In this document: positions 1 through 5,433 of the stretch, one piece after another
Layout of the letters: the number at the start of each line of letters is the position of its first letter
Position numbering within the stretch: the stretch's first letter is position 1
Source of the DNA: an uncultured Eisenbergiella sp.
GTDB lineage: Bacteria; Bacillota; Clostridia; Lachnospirales; Lachnospiraceae
DNA: 5,433 nt
Assembly (NCBI GenBank): GCA_947626725.1
Contig: CANQTI010000132.1
Coordinates: forward strand, 1-5,433
Reading direction: 5' to 3'
Notes under the pieces: model-generated
The model's input: the letters and a program-made list of their open reading frames with translations, nothing else
Database searches by the model: none
What the model was told of the DNA's origin: nothing
Translations under genes and position numbers: made by a program

Positions 1-16
1 AAAAGGCTCCGAAGCC
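1..16 (-). terminator. Possible weak intrinsic terminator at the left edge
   Basis: Read on the minus strand, GGCT (16-13), the loop TCGG and AGCC (8-5) form a short hairpin, followed directly by at least four T residues that continue to the window edge. A second pairing, GGTTTC (24-19) with GGAGCC (10-5), gives a six-pair stem containing two G-U pairs. The stem is short and the T run is cut by the edge, so this is only a candidate. It would end transcription reading out of the interrupted pglX. Confidence 0.3.
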
Positions 17-71
17 CGGAAACCCGCGTAAAATCTGCACTTTTTCGTGTTTGTCCTTTTACACCTCTACC
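1..71 (-). other. Non-PglX sequence at the interrupted pglX junction (possible mobile-element end)
   Basis: On the minus strand, PglX-like coding sequence stops at the AAT codon (72-74). The following 71 bases encode nothing resembling PglX in the continuing frame, although the frame stays open. The segment has an A-rich part and ends in a small GC-rich hairpin followed by T residues at the window edge, which is what the terminal, non-coding end of an inserted element can look like. No recombinase gene, terminal repeat or target duplication can be checked because the segment runs off the window. Alternatives are one end of an invertible pglX cassette or a chimeric assembly join. Confidence 0.5.
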
Positions 72-1526
72 ATTTGTAGCAACCACGTTATATTTCTGAA
101 CCATTACCGCCGCAACCTCAACGAGCGGGAACAACCCATCAATAATTGCGCCGGATTCCATCATGTCCATAAGATTGCCCTCACAGGACATTTCATCAAT
201 TTCCATGAGTCGTCTTTGCAAAGCCGTCAGATCATCCGTTGTCAGGGACAGGTTAATGATACTTCCGTATTCCTTAGCGTCCTTCAGTTCAGAGACAAGT
301 CTTTCAGCGATTCCCTGTTCAGGACCCAGCCGCCACTTTGCGGGGATGCGAACCTCGTTACTTTCTACGATGGCGTAAACATGGGGTTGGATGTTCCGGG
401 TGAAGATACGACGATCATACTGCCGAGCTTTCATCATCACCGCAAAATAGGCAAGCTGCGCCGCACGGTCATCGATATCGAGGCCGTAAAGATTATTCTC
501 CAATATACTTTGCGCGGCATCGCGTTCGCTAAAGCCGGCTTTCTTGTAAATCTGCACCAACACATCAAAGGCATAGACGAGGATGTGACCGCTTCCCATG
601 CAGGGATCAATCACCTTAATGTCCTGCGGACGGAGAGTACGGTATTCTGCCCGGATCGCTTCAAGCTGCGCCTGAACGTCTGCCTCCTGTTCGGCTTCAT
701 CCAGATAGTATTTCCATCCGGCTTTCAGATCGTCGTCGGGATGCCCTTCAATCCAGAGGCGGCCCAGACTGTTCTCGACCATGTAGCGGACGATCCAATC
801 CGGGGTAAAAAGCTGTGTTGCGGAGGGGATGCGCTCTTTGGTAATCTTCACATTCTTTTTGAGCAGGGCGAAGGTGTCGTCCTTTAGCTCCGTATTGTAA
901 TACTGATAGAGCCACCCGATGATCTGCACCTGGTCCGTCCAGTCTTTTTCCGGAATATCCGCCACCATGCGTCCGAGAATGCCGTCCTGCCGGAGGATGT
1001 TGTTGGGGAGCAGCAGCTCGGTATAACTTCCCATTTTTTCGAACATCTTGGGCAGAGACCCGCTGAGAGCGTTGCATTGGGTCAGAAGGAGATAGCGGTA
1101 GAGGTCATCGGCCTGATTTTTCTCGATCAGATCAGAGACCTTTTCCATATCCAGTCCCGGCAGCTCCAGATGGAGAGCATCCGTCAGGATCTCCGGCTTG
1201 AACGCGCCGGAAGCGTCTGAGAAGACCCGAATGTGAGTGGGGAGGTAGTTGTTGACCTCCATGAAGCGCAGGGCGATAAAGCGGTTGAACCATGTATAGG
1301 CGACTTCCTCCATCACCTGCGGATACCCTTTGCTCTGTATCTGACGGATAAGTCCCTGACGCTGTTTTTTCTCGTCTTCAGACAGCAGGCGGCCGCCCAC
1401 CGCTGCGGCATCATATTCGCCGTAACCGTCCGCTGTGATGTCATATTGGTAAGCTCTCTGAGAAACCTGAGCGATCAGTTCGTTACGTGCCCATATCGCA
1501 AACCGCTGGATAGCGTTCTTGTTCAT
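1..1526 (-). CDS. pglX: BREX-1 adenine-specific DNA methyltransferase PglX (BrxX), 5' part, apparently interrupted before NPPY
   Basis: PglX is the N6-adenine methyltransferase that marks host DNA in type 1 BREX and is also needed for phage exclusion. The frame opens with ATG at 1524-1526 (MNKNAIQRFAIWARNEL) behind a good Shine-Dalgarno site and runs 508 codons to the left edge without a stop. Visible family landmarks are the aromatic YTWFNRFIALRFMEVN stretch near the N-terminus, TQLFTPDWIV at residues 237-246, the S-adenosylmethionine-binding motif DPCMGSGH at 307-314, and LDIDDRAAQLA from 349. After VMVQKYNVVATN, ending at N485, the family normally continues PPYMG. Here it reads GRGVKGQ and then unrelated residues, so the catalytic NPPY is missing. 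Full-length PglX is roughly 1,200 residues, so more than half is absent. Identity as PglX is very likely. That the gene is truly broken, rather than misassembled or rearranged, is an inference. It lies 63 bases downstream of the RhuM-Fic gene. Confidence 0.9.
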   Translation of the reverse strand, partial: MNKNAIQRFAIWARNELIAQVSQRAYQYDITADGYGEYDAAAVGGRLLSEDEKKQRQGLIRQIQSKGYPQVMEEVAYTWFNRFIALRFMEVNNYLPTHIRVFSDASGAFKPEILTDALHLELPGLDMEKVSDLIEKNQADDLYRYLLLTQCNALSGSLPKMFEKMGSYTELLLPNNILRQDGILGRMVADIPEKDWTDQVQIIGWLYQYYNTELKDDTFALLKKNVKITKERIPSATQLFTPDWIVRYMVENSLGRLWIEGHPDDDLKAGWKYYLDEAEQEADVQAQLEAIRAEYRTLRPQDIKVIDPCMGSGHILVYAFDVLVQIYKKAGFSERDAAQSILENNLYGLDIDDRAAQLAYFAVMMKARQYDRRIFTRNIQPHVYAIVESNEVRIPAKWRLGPEQGIAERLVSELKDAKEYGSIINLSLTTDDLTALQRRLMEIDEMSCEGNLMDMMESGAIIDGLFPLVEVAAVMVQKYNVVATNGRGVKGQTRKSADFTRVSGLRSL

Positions 1527-1534
1527 TCGTTTTT

Positions 1535-1540
1535 CCTCTT
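1535..1540 (-). promoter_or_regulatory. Ribosome binding site of pglX
   Basis: The minus strand reads AAGAGG, then eight bases (AAAAACGA), then ATG at 1526-1524. Spacing and sequence suit a strong Shine-Dalgarno site. The protein that follows begins exactly as PglX proteins do, which fixes this start. Confidence 0.8.
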
Positions 1541-1589
1541 ATGCTTTTCTGCTTTCAATTCTTTTGTTCGGGTAGAAAGAACCCTGTAC

Positions 1590-2519
1590 TCAGCGCATCA
1601 TGCAGTTTAGAATAACGGTTATCATCATTTCCATCTCTTCTGGCCTGGATTCTGCGATCATGATCGTTAATGCCACAAGTGTATGGTCATCGACTGTTTT
1701 TCTGCCATCGATAAATAAAGCGTCATTTTTATCCAGGAAATACAAAAATATCGTTGCCGCGATGCGCTTGTTCCCATCATAGAAGCTGTGATTTTTCGTT
1801 ATGAAATAAAGCAGGTGTGCCGCTTTTTCCTCTAATGTCGGATATAAATCGTGTCCACCATAGGATTGGTATATGTTGCCGATACTCCCTTTAAAAGAAT
1901 CATCCTTTTCCTTCCCAAAAAGTTCTGATTCATCTCCGAAGCGCATACTGTCAATTACTTCCCGGCATTCGTGATAGGCAAGGACATACGTTGCTTCATT
2001 TCCTTTCGGACGTTCCATGTTCTGATGGTCGTAGGAGTCCAATAGTTTCAGCGCTTCATCATACTTTTCAATAATATGGAGAACCTGCCTGCTGTCCAGA
2101 GCATTTTCCGTACGTTTCATAATCCGTATCACCTCGCCCAGTTGATTGATACGGTTATTGTTTAACGCATATCCTTTCATTATGTAGTTTTTAAGGATCG
2201 AATTCGCCCACTTCCTAAATACAATGCCCCTTTGCGATTTTACCCGGTACCCAACGGAGATAATAACGTCGAGACTATAATATTTCGGTGGCCGCGACGC
2301 CTTATTCGTACTTCTGTCGAAAATTTCGACAGAAGTAGTTTTGTCCAATTCTTTTTCTTTAAATATATTCCCGATATGATAGGCAATAGATGAGCGGGCA
2401 GTATCAAATAAAACAGCCATTTGCTCCTGTGTAAGCCAGACCGTTTCCTTTTCTGGCGTCACCGGCACTTCAAGGCGTATATCATTATATTCGAACAGCA
2501 CAATCTCATTTTTATCCAT
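1590..2519 (-). CDS. RhuM-like domain / Fic-Doc domain fusion protein
   Basis: The protein has 309 residues from the ATG at 2519. The N-terminal part matches the RhuM ('virulence protein RhuM') family. It contains a helix-turn-helix-like stretch, VWLTQEQMAVLFDTARSSI (28-46), and the family core YYSLDVIISVGYRVKSQRG (80-98), followed by FRKWANSILKNYIMKGYALN (101-120). A helical linker (about 125-165) leads to a C-terminal Fic/Doc fold with YPTLEEKAAHLLYFI (226-240) and the active-site loop HSFYDGNKR (244-252). Fic enzymes transfer AMP or another phosphate-containing group to target proteins, and Doc phosphorylates EF-Tu; the target here is unknown. No clear inhibitory (S/T)xxxE(G/N) motif is evident by eye, and no antitoxin gene is adjacent. 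A TTG at 2555 could add 12 residues, but the family start MDKNEIVLFE favours 2519. The gene lies between brxC and pglX on the same strand and is clearly AT-richer than both, suggesting later acquisition. Domain calls are firm; a role in phage defence is inferred from location only. Confidence 0.88.
   Translation of the reverse strand: MDKNEIVLFEYNDIRLEVPVTPEKETVWLTQEQMAVLFDTARSSIAYHIGNIFKEKELDKTTSVEIFDRSTNKASRPPKYYSLDVIISVGYRVKSQRGIVFRKWANSILKNYIMKGYALNNNRINQLGEVIRIMKRTENALDSRQVLHIIEKYDEALKLLDSYDHQNMERPKGNEATYVLAYHECREVIDSMRFGDESELFGKEKDDSFKGSIGNIYQSYGGHDLYPTLEEKAAHLLYFITKNHSFYDGNKRIAATIFLYFLDKNDALFIDGRKTVDDHTLVALTIMIAESRPEEMEMMITVILNCMMR
2309..2337. repeat. Perfect 14-bp inverted repeat with one-base centre inside the RhuM-Fic gene
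   Basis: The arm TACTTCTGTCGAAA (2309-2322) is followed by a single A (2323) and its exact reverse complement TTTCGACAGAAGTA (2324-2337). The flanking bases (G at both 2308 and 2338) do not extend the pairing. It lies within coding sequence, encoding roughly TSVEIFDRST of the RhuM part, between the helix-turn-helix-like region and the conserved YYSLDVIISVGYR block. It could fold as a strong mRNA hairpin, serve as a protein-binding palindrome, or be the footprint of a past insertion. The sequence alone does not decide between these. Confidence 0.9.
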
Positions 2520-2523
2520 TCGT

Positions 2524-2531
2524 TCCCTTCC
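2524..2531 (-). promoter_or_regulatory. Probable ribosome binding site of the RhuM-Fic gene
   Basis: The minus strand reads GGAAGGGA, then ACGA, then ATG at 2519-2517. This purine-rich site, together with the family-typical start MDKNEIVLF, supports the ATG. An alternative TTG at 2555 also has a purine-rich AGAGGGA a few bases upstream, so the start is likely but not certain. Confidence 0.55.
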
Positions 2532-2589
2532 GTCCAAGTTCAGGATTTTTTTCAAAAATTCCCTCTAATCCATTGCGGTATCTCTGCAG

Positions 2590-5433
2590 TCAATTGATCT
2601 GAATACCGTCGCAGTCCGCGAGCGTTTGCATTAGCTTGTCCCGGATACCTTCAACATATCTGTCGATGTCCTCCGGTGTCTGCAGCCGTTTTGCGGAGCA
2701 TAGGTCATAGCGACGCACCGTTGTGATCTTTCTGGGCTTCGCAGCAGGTTTGTCCGCAGGCTTAGGATCTGGCTCGACCGGTGTGATCATCGGCTCCATA
2801 CGGCGGCAGATATTGTCCTTATAATTGAGGACCTGGGTGATCATCGCGTCGAGATCGGTGAGAGAGGGCGCCGTTTTCAGCGCTTCCCGTTTTTTCACGA
2901 ACCAATCATCAGCCTGCCGGAGCAGATCTCCGACGTCGCGGGCTTCGCTGGCGAGCTGATGAACGTCCTGCATACCCTGCCGGACGGTCTCGGCTACTTC
3001 GTCCCGCTTGATGTCCAGGAGGGCGTCGTATTTATCTCTGGCCTTGGCCATGAGTTCGGGAAGTTCCCCGATGCGTCCGTATGGCTTGGGCATGGCGAGG
3101 ATCGCAGAGATCGTCCTGAAAATATCCTGTGTCTCCGGATCCGTGGAGAAGTAGTCGCGCTCCCTGCTGATGCGCTCCATCTGACGCCTGGCGTCATCGT
3201 AGACCGCGCGTTGGGATTTGAAAAACATTTCGACGCCTTCCAGATCCTCTGCGGAATCCAGAAGCGCATTCTCCTTCTGTACCATGCGGGTAAGCAGGGC
3301 GACATTGTCTTTACGCTGGCTTAACACATTCTCCATCAGGTCACGGGCAGCAGTCACAGCCTCACGCTCCGGGTAACGCTCCCGGCTGTAGAAATCATCG
3401 ATAAGCTTCTGATAGTGTTCCCGCCTGCTCTCAATGGTTGCGGTGACAAATCGAATGAGTCCATCCTCATCGGAGGGAATGTCCATCGCGCCCAGATAAT
3501 CGCGCAGAAAATGAATGCTCCGGCGCATCAGCCCCTCGGAAGGTGCGATCCGGCGCGTGACAACCGCTTTGTCGATCTCATTTTTTTTGCGAAGATAGTC
3601 AACCAGCCGCCGCTCGTTCCTGCCGACGACAGCGCCGCCGTACTTGATCGAGATCTTCTGCTGGGCCACGAGGCGGGCGATCAGGGCCGCGATATCGATC
3701 TCGCGCCATCCATAAGGGATAGCAGAGTACCGGCGCTGCACGTCGCCCATCGATGTGCTCAGCATCCTGGTGTTTTGCAGCTCCAGCCATTGACTGATCT
3801 CATTCAGTGCTTCCTCGTTATTGGCGCCGGTCCCGACAAGGGAAAGGTTTTCATTGTCCGTGCCGTTCAGGATGGAGAGGATGTCGGCATCGCTCTCCAC
3901 AAAGCGGTTGACCATGGGAAGCTTGTAGTAAACGCTCTCCACCAGCCCGTTCATGGCGACGTCCAGCTTGTCCTTCGCATTGCCGCTCCTGATGTCCATG
4001 ATCTCGCCGTGGACGAAGACCTTTGCCCCGACGATGGCTTTCTCAATATTGCCCCGTGCCTGTTCTTCCAGCGAGTGTGCCTGCTGCTGGCGCTTGCGGA
4101 TAATGTCCTGGATGCTCTCAGGGAGTTGGGAGACATTGCGCTGTTTCACATATTTGCGGATCTTCATCGCCTGTTCCAATTCCTCAAAGTAAGGGCTCTC
4201 GCTGGACAGGACGATGATCGCCTCATTGTTGACCTGGGAATCCATGATCAATCGCTGTTCTGGCACCCCATAGTAGTCGCTGGCGATCGTCACGATGCGC
4301 AGACGCATACCGCCTGTCGCCGCGCCGTTCAATGTCTCGTCGATATACTGGTCATAGGGGATATCATATTTGCTTCCATATTTAAACTTCTTCGCCGGAT
4401 AGATCACCCCGTAGACAGTCTCAGCGATGCTGCGGATTATCTGGGCGCTGTCCACCGCGGTATTCTTGATGTCAGCGGCGATGTCCTGCTCTTCGTCGGT
4501 CAGGAACGCATAGGTATCTCCGCTGCGGGAGATGTAGTTTTGAGAGAGGAGCCGTTCCAGAGACGCAGCGACGGAAGCGCGGAGCGCGATCTTGTCCGTG
4601 CGGATGTCGTCGATCATCAGGATGGCGATGTTGTCTATATTGGCTTTGATGTCGTCAATGTAGCGAACGAGATAGAGCAGCTTCAGGACGTCCACATCCT
4701 GCTGCTCCAGCCCGTCGCCTGCATCAGCCGCCGTCTGGCAGCGGTCGATCACCCGGCGGATCGCGCTTTCGAGGAAGGTATGTACCGTGTCATAAAAGAG
4801 ATGGAAGGGGACGAGCACGTTTTCATCCCGGTCCTGTACTTTCTGAGCCGCTTCCTGGAAGCCGGACAGCATGGAGCGTTCGCCGCCTGACAGGTGCTTC
4901 CCGGAATTCCCATGCTTGCGGATCTCGGCCAGGACCTTCTGAATGATGATGAACTGATACGGGACAAAGGGGAACGCCGCGGAGAATTCTGCGCCGTCAG
5001 AGAAGCCCTTGATGTCCAGCACGGGGTTATTAAAGGTAAAGAGGTTCTTCAGTACCGCCTGTTCCTTGTCATATACCATGCGGAGGAGCTGGTCCGCCTC
5101 CGGTCTCTTAGCGAGCACACGCTTTTTGATGACTTCGTCCACGGAGGAGGACGACAGGCTCAGGCGGGTATCAAAACGCCCCTGGATCTTGGAGAAATCA
5201 TCGCCGGTGATATGGACGACGGAGTCGATCGCCTCCTGGCTCGTCACCATCACCCATACCTTGCCGCGGCAGCGTACCCCGATCTCCTCAACAAGGGACT
5301 GGAGGTTCATCATCAGATTCCCGTCGTCGCCGATATACTGGCCGACTTCATCCACCATGAACAGCAGACGGAAGTTCTTGCCTTTGCCGTCTGCATATTC
5401 CTTGATGTCGGCCACGAGCTGGGCGATGCTCAG
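2590..5433 (-). CDS. brxC: BREX system P-loop ATPase BrxC, 3' portion (N-terminus beyond window)
   Basis: BrxC is the large P-loop ATPase found in BREX systems and is required for phage exclusion; its exact mechanism is not settled. The window holds the last 947 residues. The frame is open to the right edge, where it begins LSIAQLVADIK, so the GTG at 5415 is internal and not the start. Family length is about 1,200 residues, so some 250 are missing, including the Walker A loop. Visible landmarks in fragment numbering are the Walker B strand LLFMVDEVG (about 23-31, acidic pair at 28-29), VWVMVTSQE (59-67, sensor-like), KIQGRFDTRLSL (82-93), FPFVPYQF (154-161) and GKHLSGGERSML (178-189), which together are characteristic of BrxC. 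A charged, probably coiled-coil region spans about 670-765. A Pro/Lys-rich linker (about 884-902) precedes a 45-residue tail ending DGIQIN. The frame is uninterrupted through to the TGA at 2592-2590. The RhuM-Fic gene starts 70 bases downstream. Confidence 0.95.
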   Translation of the reverse strand: MSIAQLVADIKEYADGKGKNFRLLFMVDEVGQYIGDDGNLMMNLQSLVEEIGVRCRGKVWVMVTSQEAIDSVVHITGDDFSKIQGRFDTRLSLSSSSVDEVIKKRVLAKRPEADQLLRMVYDKEQAVLKNLFTFNNPVLDIKGFSDGAEFSAAFPFVPYQFIIIQKVLAEIRKHGNSGKHLSGGERSMLSGFQEAAQKVQDRDENVLVPFHLFYDTVHTFLESAIRRVIDRCQTAADAGDGLEQQDVDVLKLLYLVRYIDDIKANIDNIAILMIDDIRTDKIALRASVAASLERLLSQNYISRSGDTYAFLTDEEQDIAADIKNTAVDSAQIIRSIAETVYGVIYPAKKFKYGSKYDIPYDQYIDETLNGAATGGMRLRIVTIASDYYGVPEQRLIMDSQVNNEAIIVLSSESPYFEELEQAMKIRKYVKQRNVSQLPESIQDIIRKRQQQAHSLEEQARGNIEKAIVGAKVFVHGEIMDIRSGNAKDKLDVAMNGLVESVYYKLPMVNRFVESDADILSILNGTDNENLSLVGTGANNEEALNEISQWLELQNTRMLSTSMGDVQRRYSAIPYGWREIDIAALIARLVAQQKISIKYGGAVVGRNERRLVDYLRKKNEIDKAVVTRRIAPSEGLMRRSIHFLRDYLGAMDIPSDEDGLIRFVTATIESRREHYQKLIDDFYSRERYPEREAVTAARDLMENVLSQRKDNVALLTRMVQKENALLDSAEDLEGVEMFFKSQRAVYDDARRQMERISRERDYFSTDPETQDIFRTISAILAMPKPYGRIGELPELMAKARDKYDALLDIKRDEVAETVRQGMQDVHQLASEARDVGDLLRQADDWFVKKREALKTAPSLTDLDAMITQVLNYKDNICRRMEPMITPVEPDPKPADKPAAKPRKITTVRRYDLCSAKRLQTPEDIDRYVEGIRDKLMQTLADCDGIQIN

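Noticed and set aside
51..887. 278-codon plus-strand open frame
   Set aside because: It is codon-for-codon antisense to pglX, which has clear family motifs; the plus-strand translation shows no recognisable domain.
1527..1589. Separate promoter for pglX in the 63-base gap
   Set aside because: A TTGAAA hexamer is present on the minus strand, but no suitable -10 hexamer lies 16-18 bases downstream before the ribosome site, so co-transcription with the upstream gene is more likely.
2553..2555. TTG as the start of the RhuM-Fic gene
   Set aside because: The 12 extra residues are not typical of the family, which begins MDKNEIVLF at the ATG of 2519, and that ATG has its own purine-rich ribosome site. 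It remains a weaker alternative.
2537..2559. A/T-rich hairpin in the brxC to RhuM-Fic gap as a terminator
   Set aside because: The T run and A run around 2544-2555 can pair only with an unrealistically tight loop, there are only three flanking GC-containing pairs and no downstream T tract follows, so it is not a convincing terminator.
3415..4890. 491-codon plus-strand open frame
   Set aside because: It is in the same codon register antisense to brxC. Long antisense frames are expected opposite G+C-rich genes that rarely use TTA, CTA and TCA. No family resemblance is visible.
5413..5415. GTG as the start of brxC
   Set aside because: The frame remains open upstream to the window edge (LSIAQL), and the BrxC family has a further roughly 250 residues with Walker A before this point.
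1..5433. CRISPR array, tRNA or rRNA genes
   Set aside because: No regularly spaced repeats, tRNA-like cloverleaf or rRNA sequence was seen; nearly the whole window is protein-coding on the minus strand.

Overview
The window holds a minus-strand stretch of a type 1 BREX (bacteriophage exclusion) locus. Read in the direction of transcription, from high to low coordinates, the order is: the 3' three-quarters or so of brxC (P-loop ATPase, cut by the right window edge), an accessory gene encoding a RhuM-like domain fused to a Fic/Doc domain, and the 5' part of pglX (BREX adenine-specific DNA methyltransferase, reaching the left window edge). All three genes share a strand. The gaps are 70 and 63 bases, and I see no convincing terminator in either, so they probably form one transcription unit. 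The usual type 1 order is brxA-brxB-brxC-pglX-pglZ-brxL. The accessory gene therefore sits between two core genes, and brxA, brxB, pglZ and brxL would lie outside the window.

The organism is most likely a gut-type Firmicute (Clostridia or a related class). The basis is the style of the PglX N-terminus, the purine-rich Shine-Dalgarno sites and the moderate to high G+C content. This is inference and cannot be taken to genus level. Hand-counted 60-base rows of brxC and of 5' pglX give about 60-63% G+C. Rows in the RhuM-Fic gene give about 33-43%, which marks it as a probable later arrival.

The left edge (about 1-71) is the most unusual part. The pglX frame follows the family up to the asparagine that should begin the catalytic NPPY motif (N485, codon at 72-74). 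It then changes to unrelated sequence that stays open to the edge and contains a weak terminator-like hairpin. The catalytic motif and the whole C-terminal target-recognition half are absent from this side of the junction. Insertion of a mobile element into pglX is the simplest reading; a phase-variable rearrangement of pglX or an assembly join are alternatives. A second striking feature is a perfect 14-bp inverted repeat with a one-base centre inside the RhuM-Fic gene (2309-2337).

In an intact locus, BrxC and PglX would act with the other Brx proteins and PglZ to mark host DNA by N6-adenine methylation and block replication of unmarked phage. If pglX really is broken, the locus would be off or switchable. 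The role of the RhuM-Fic protein is unknown.
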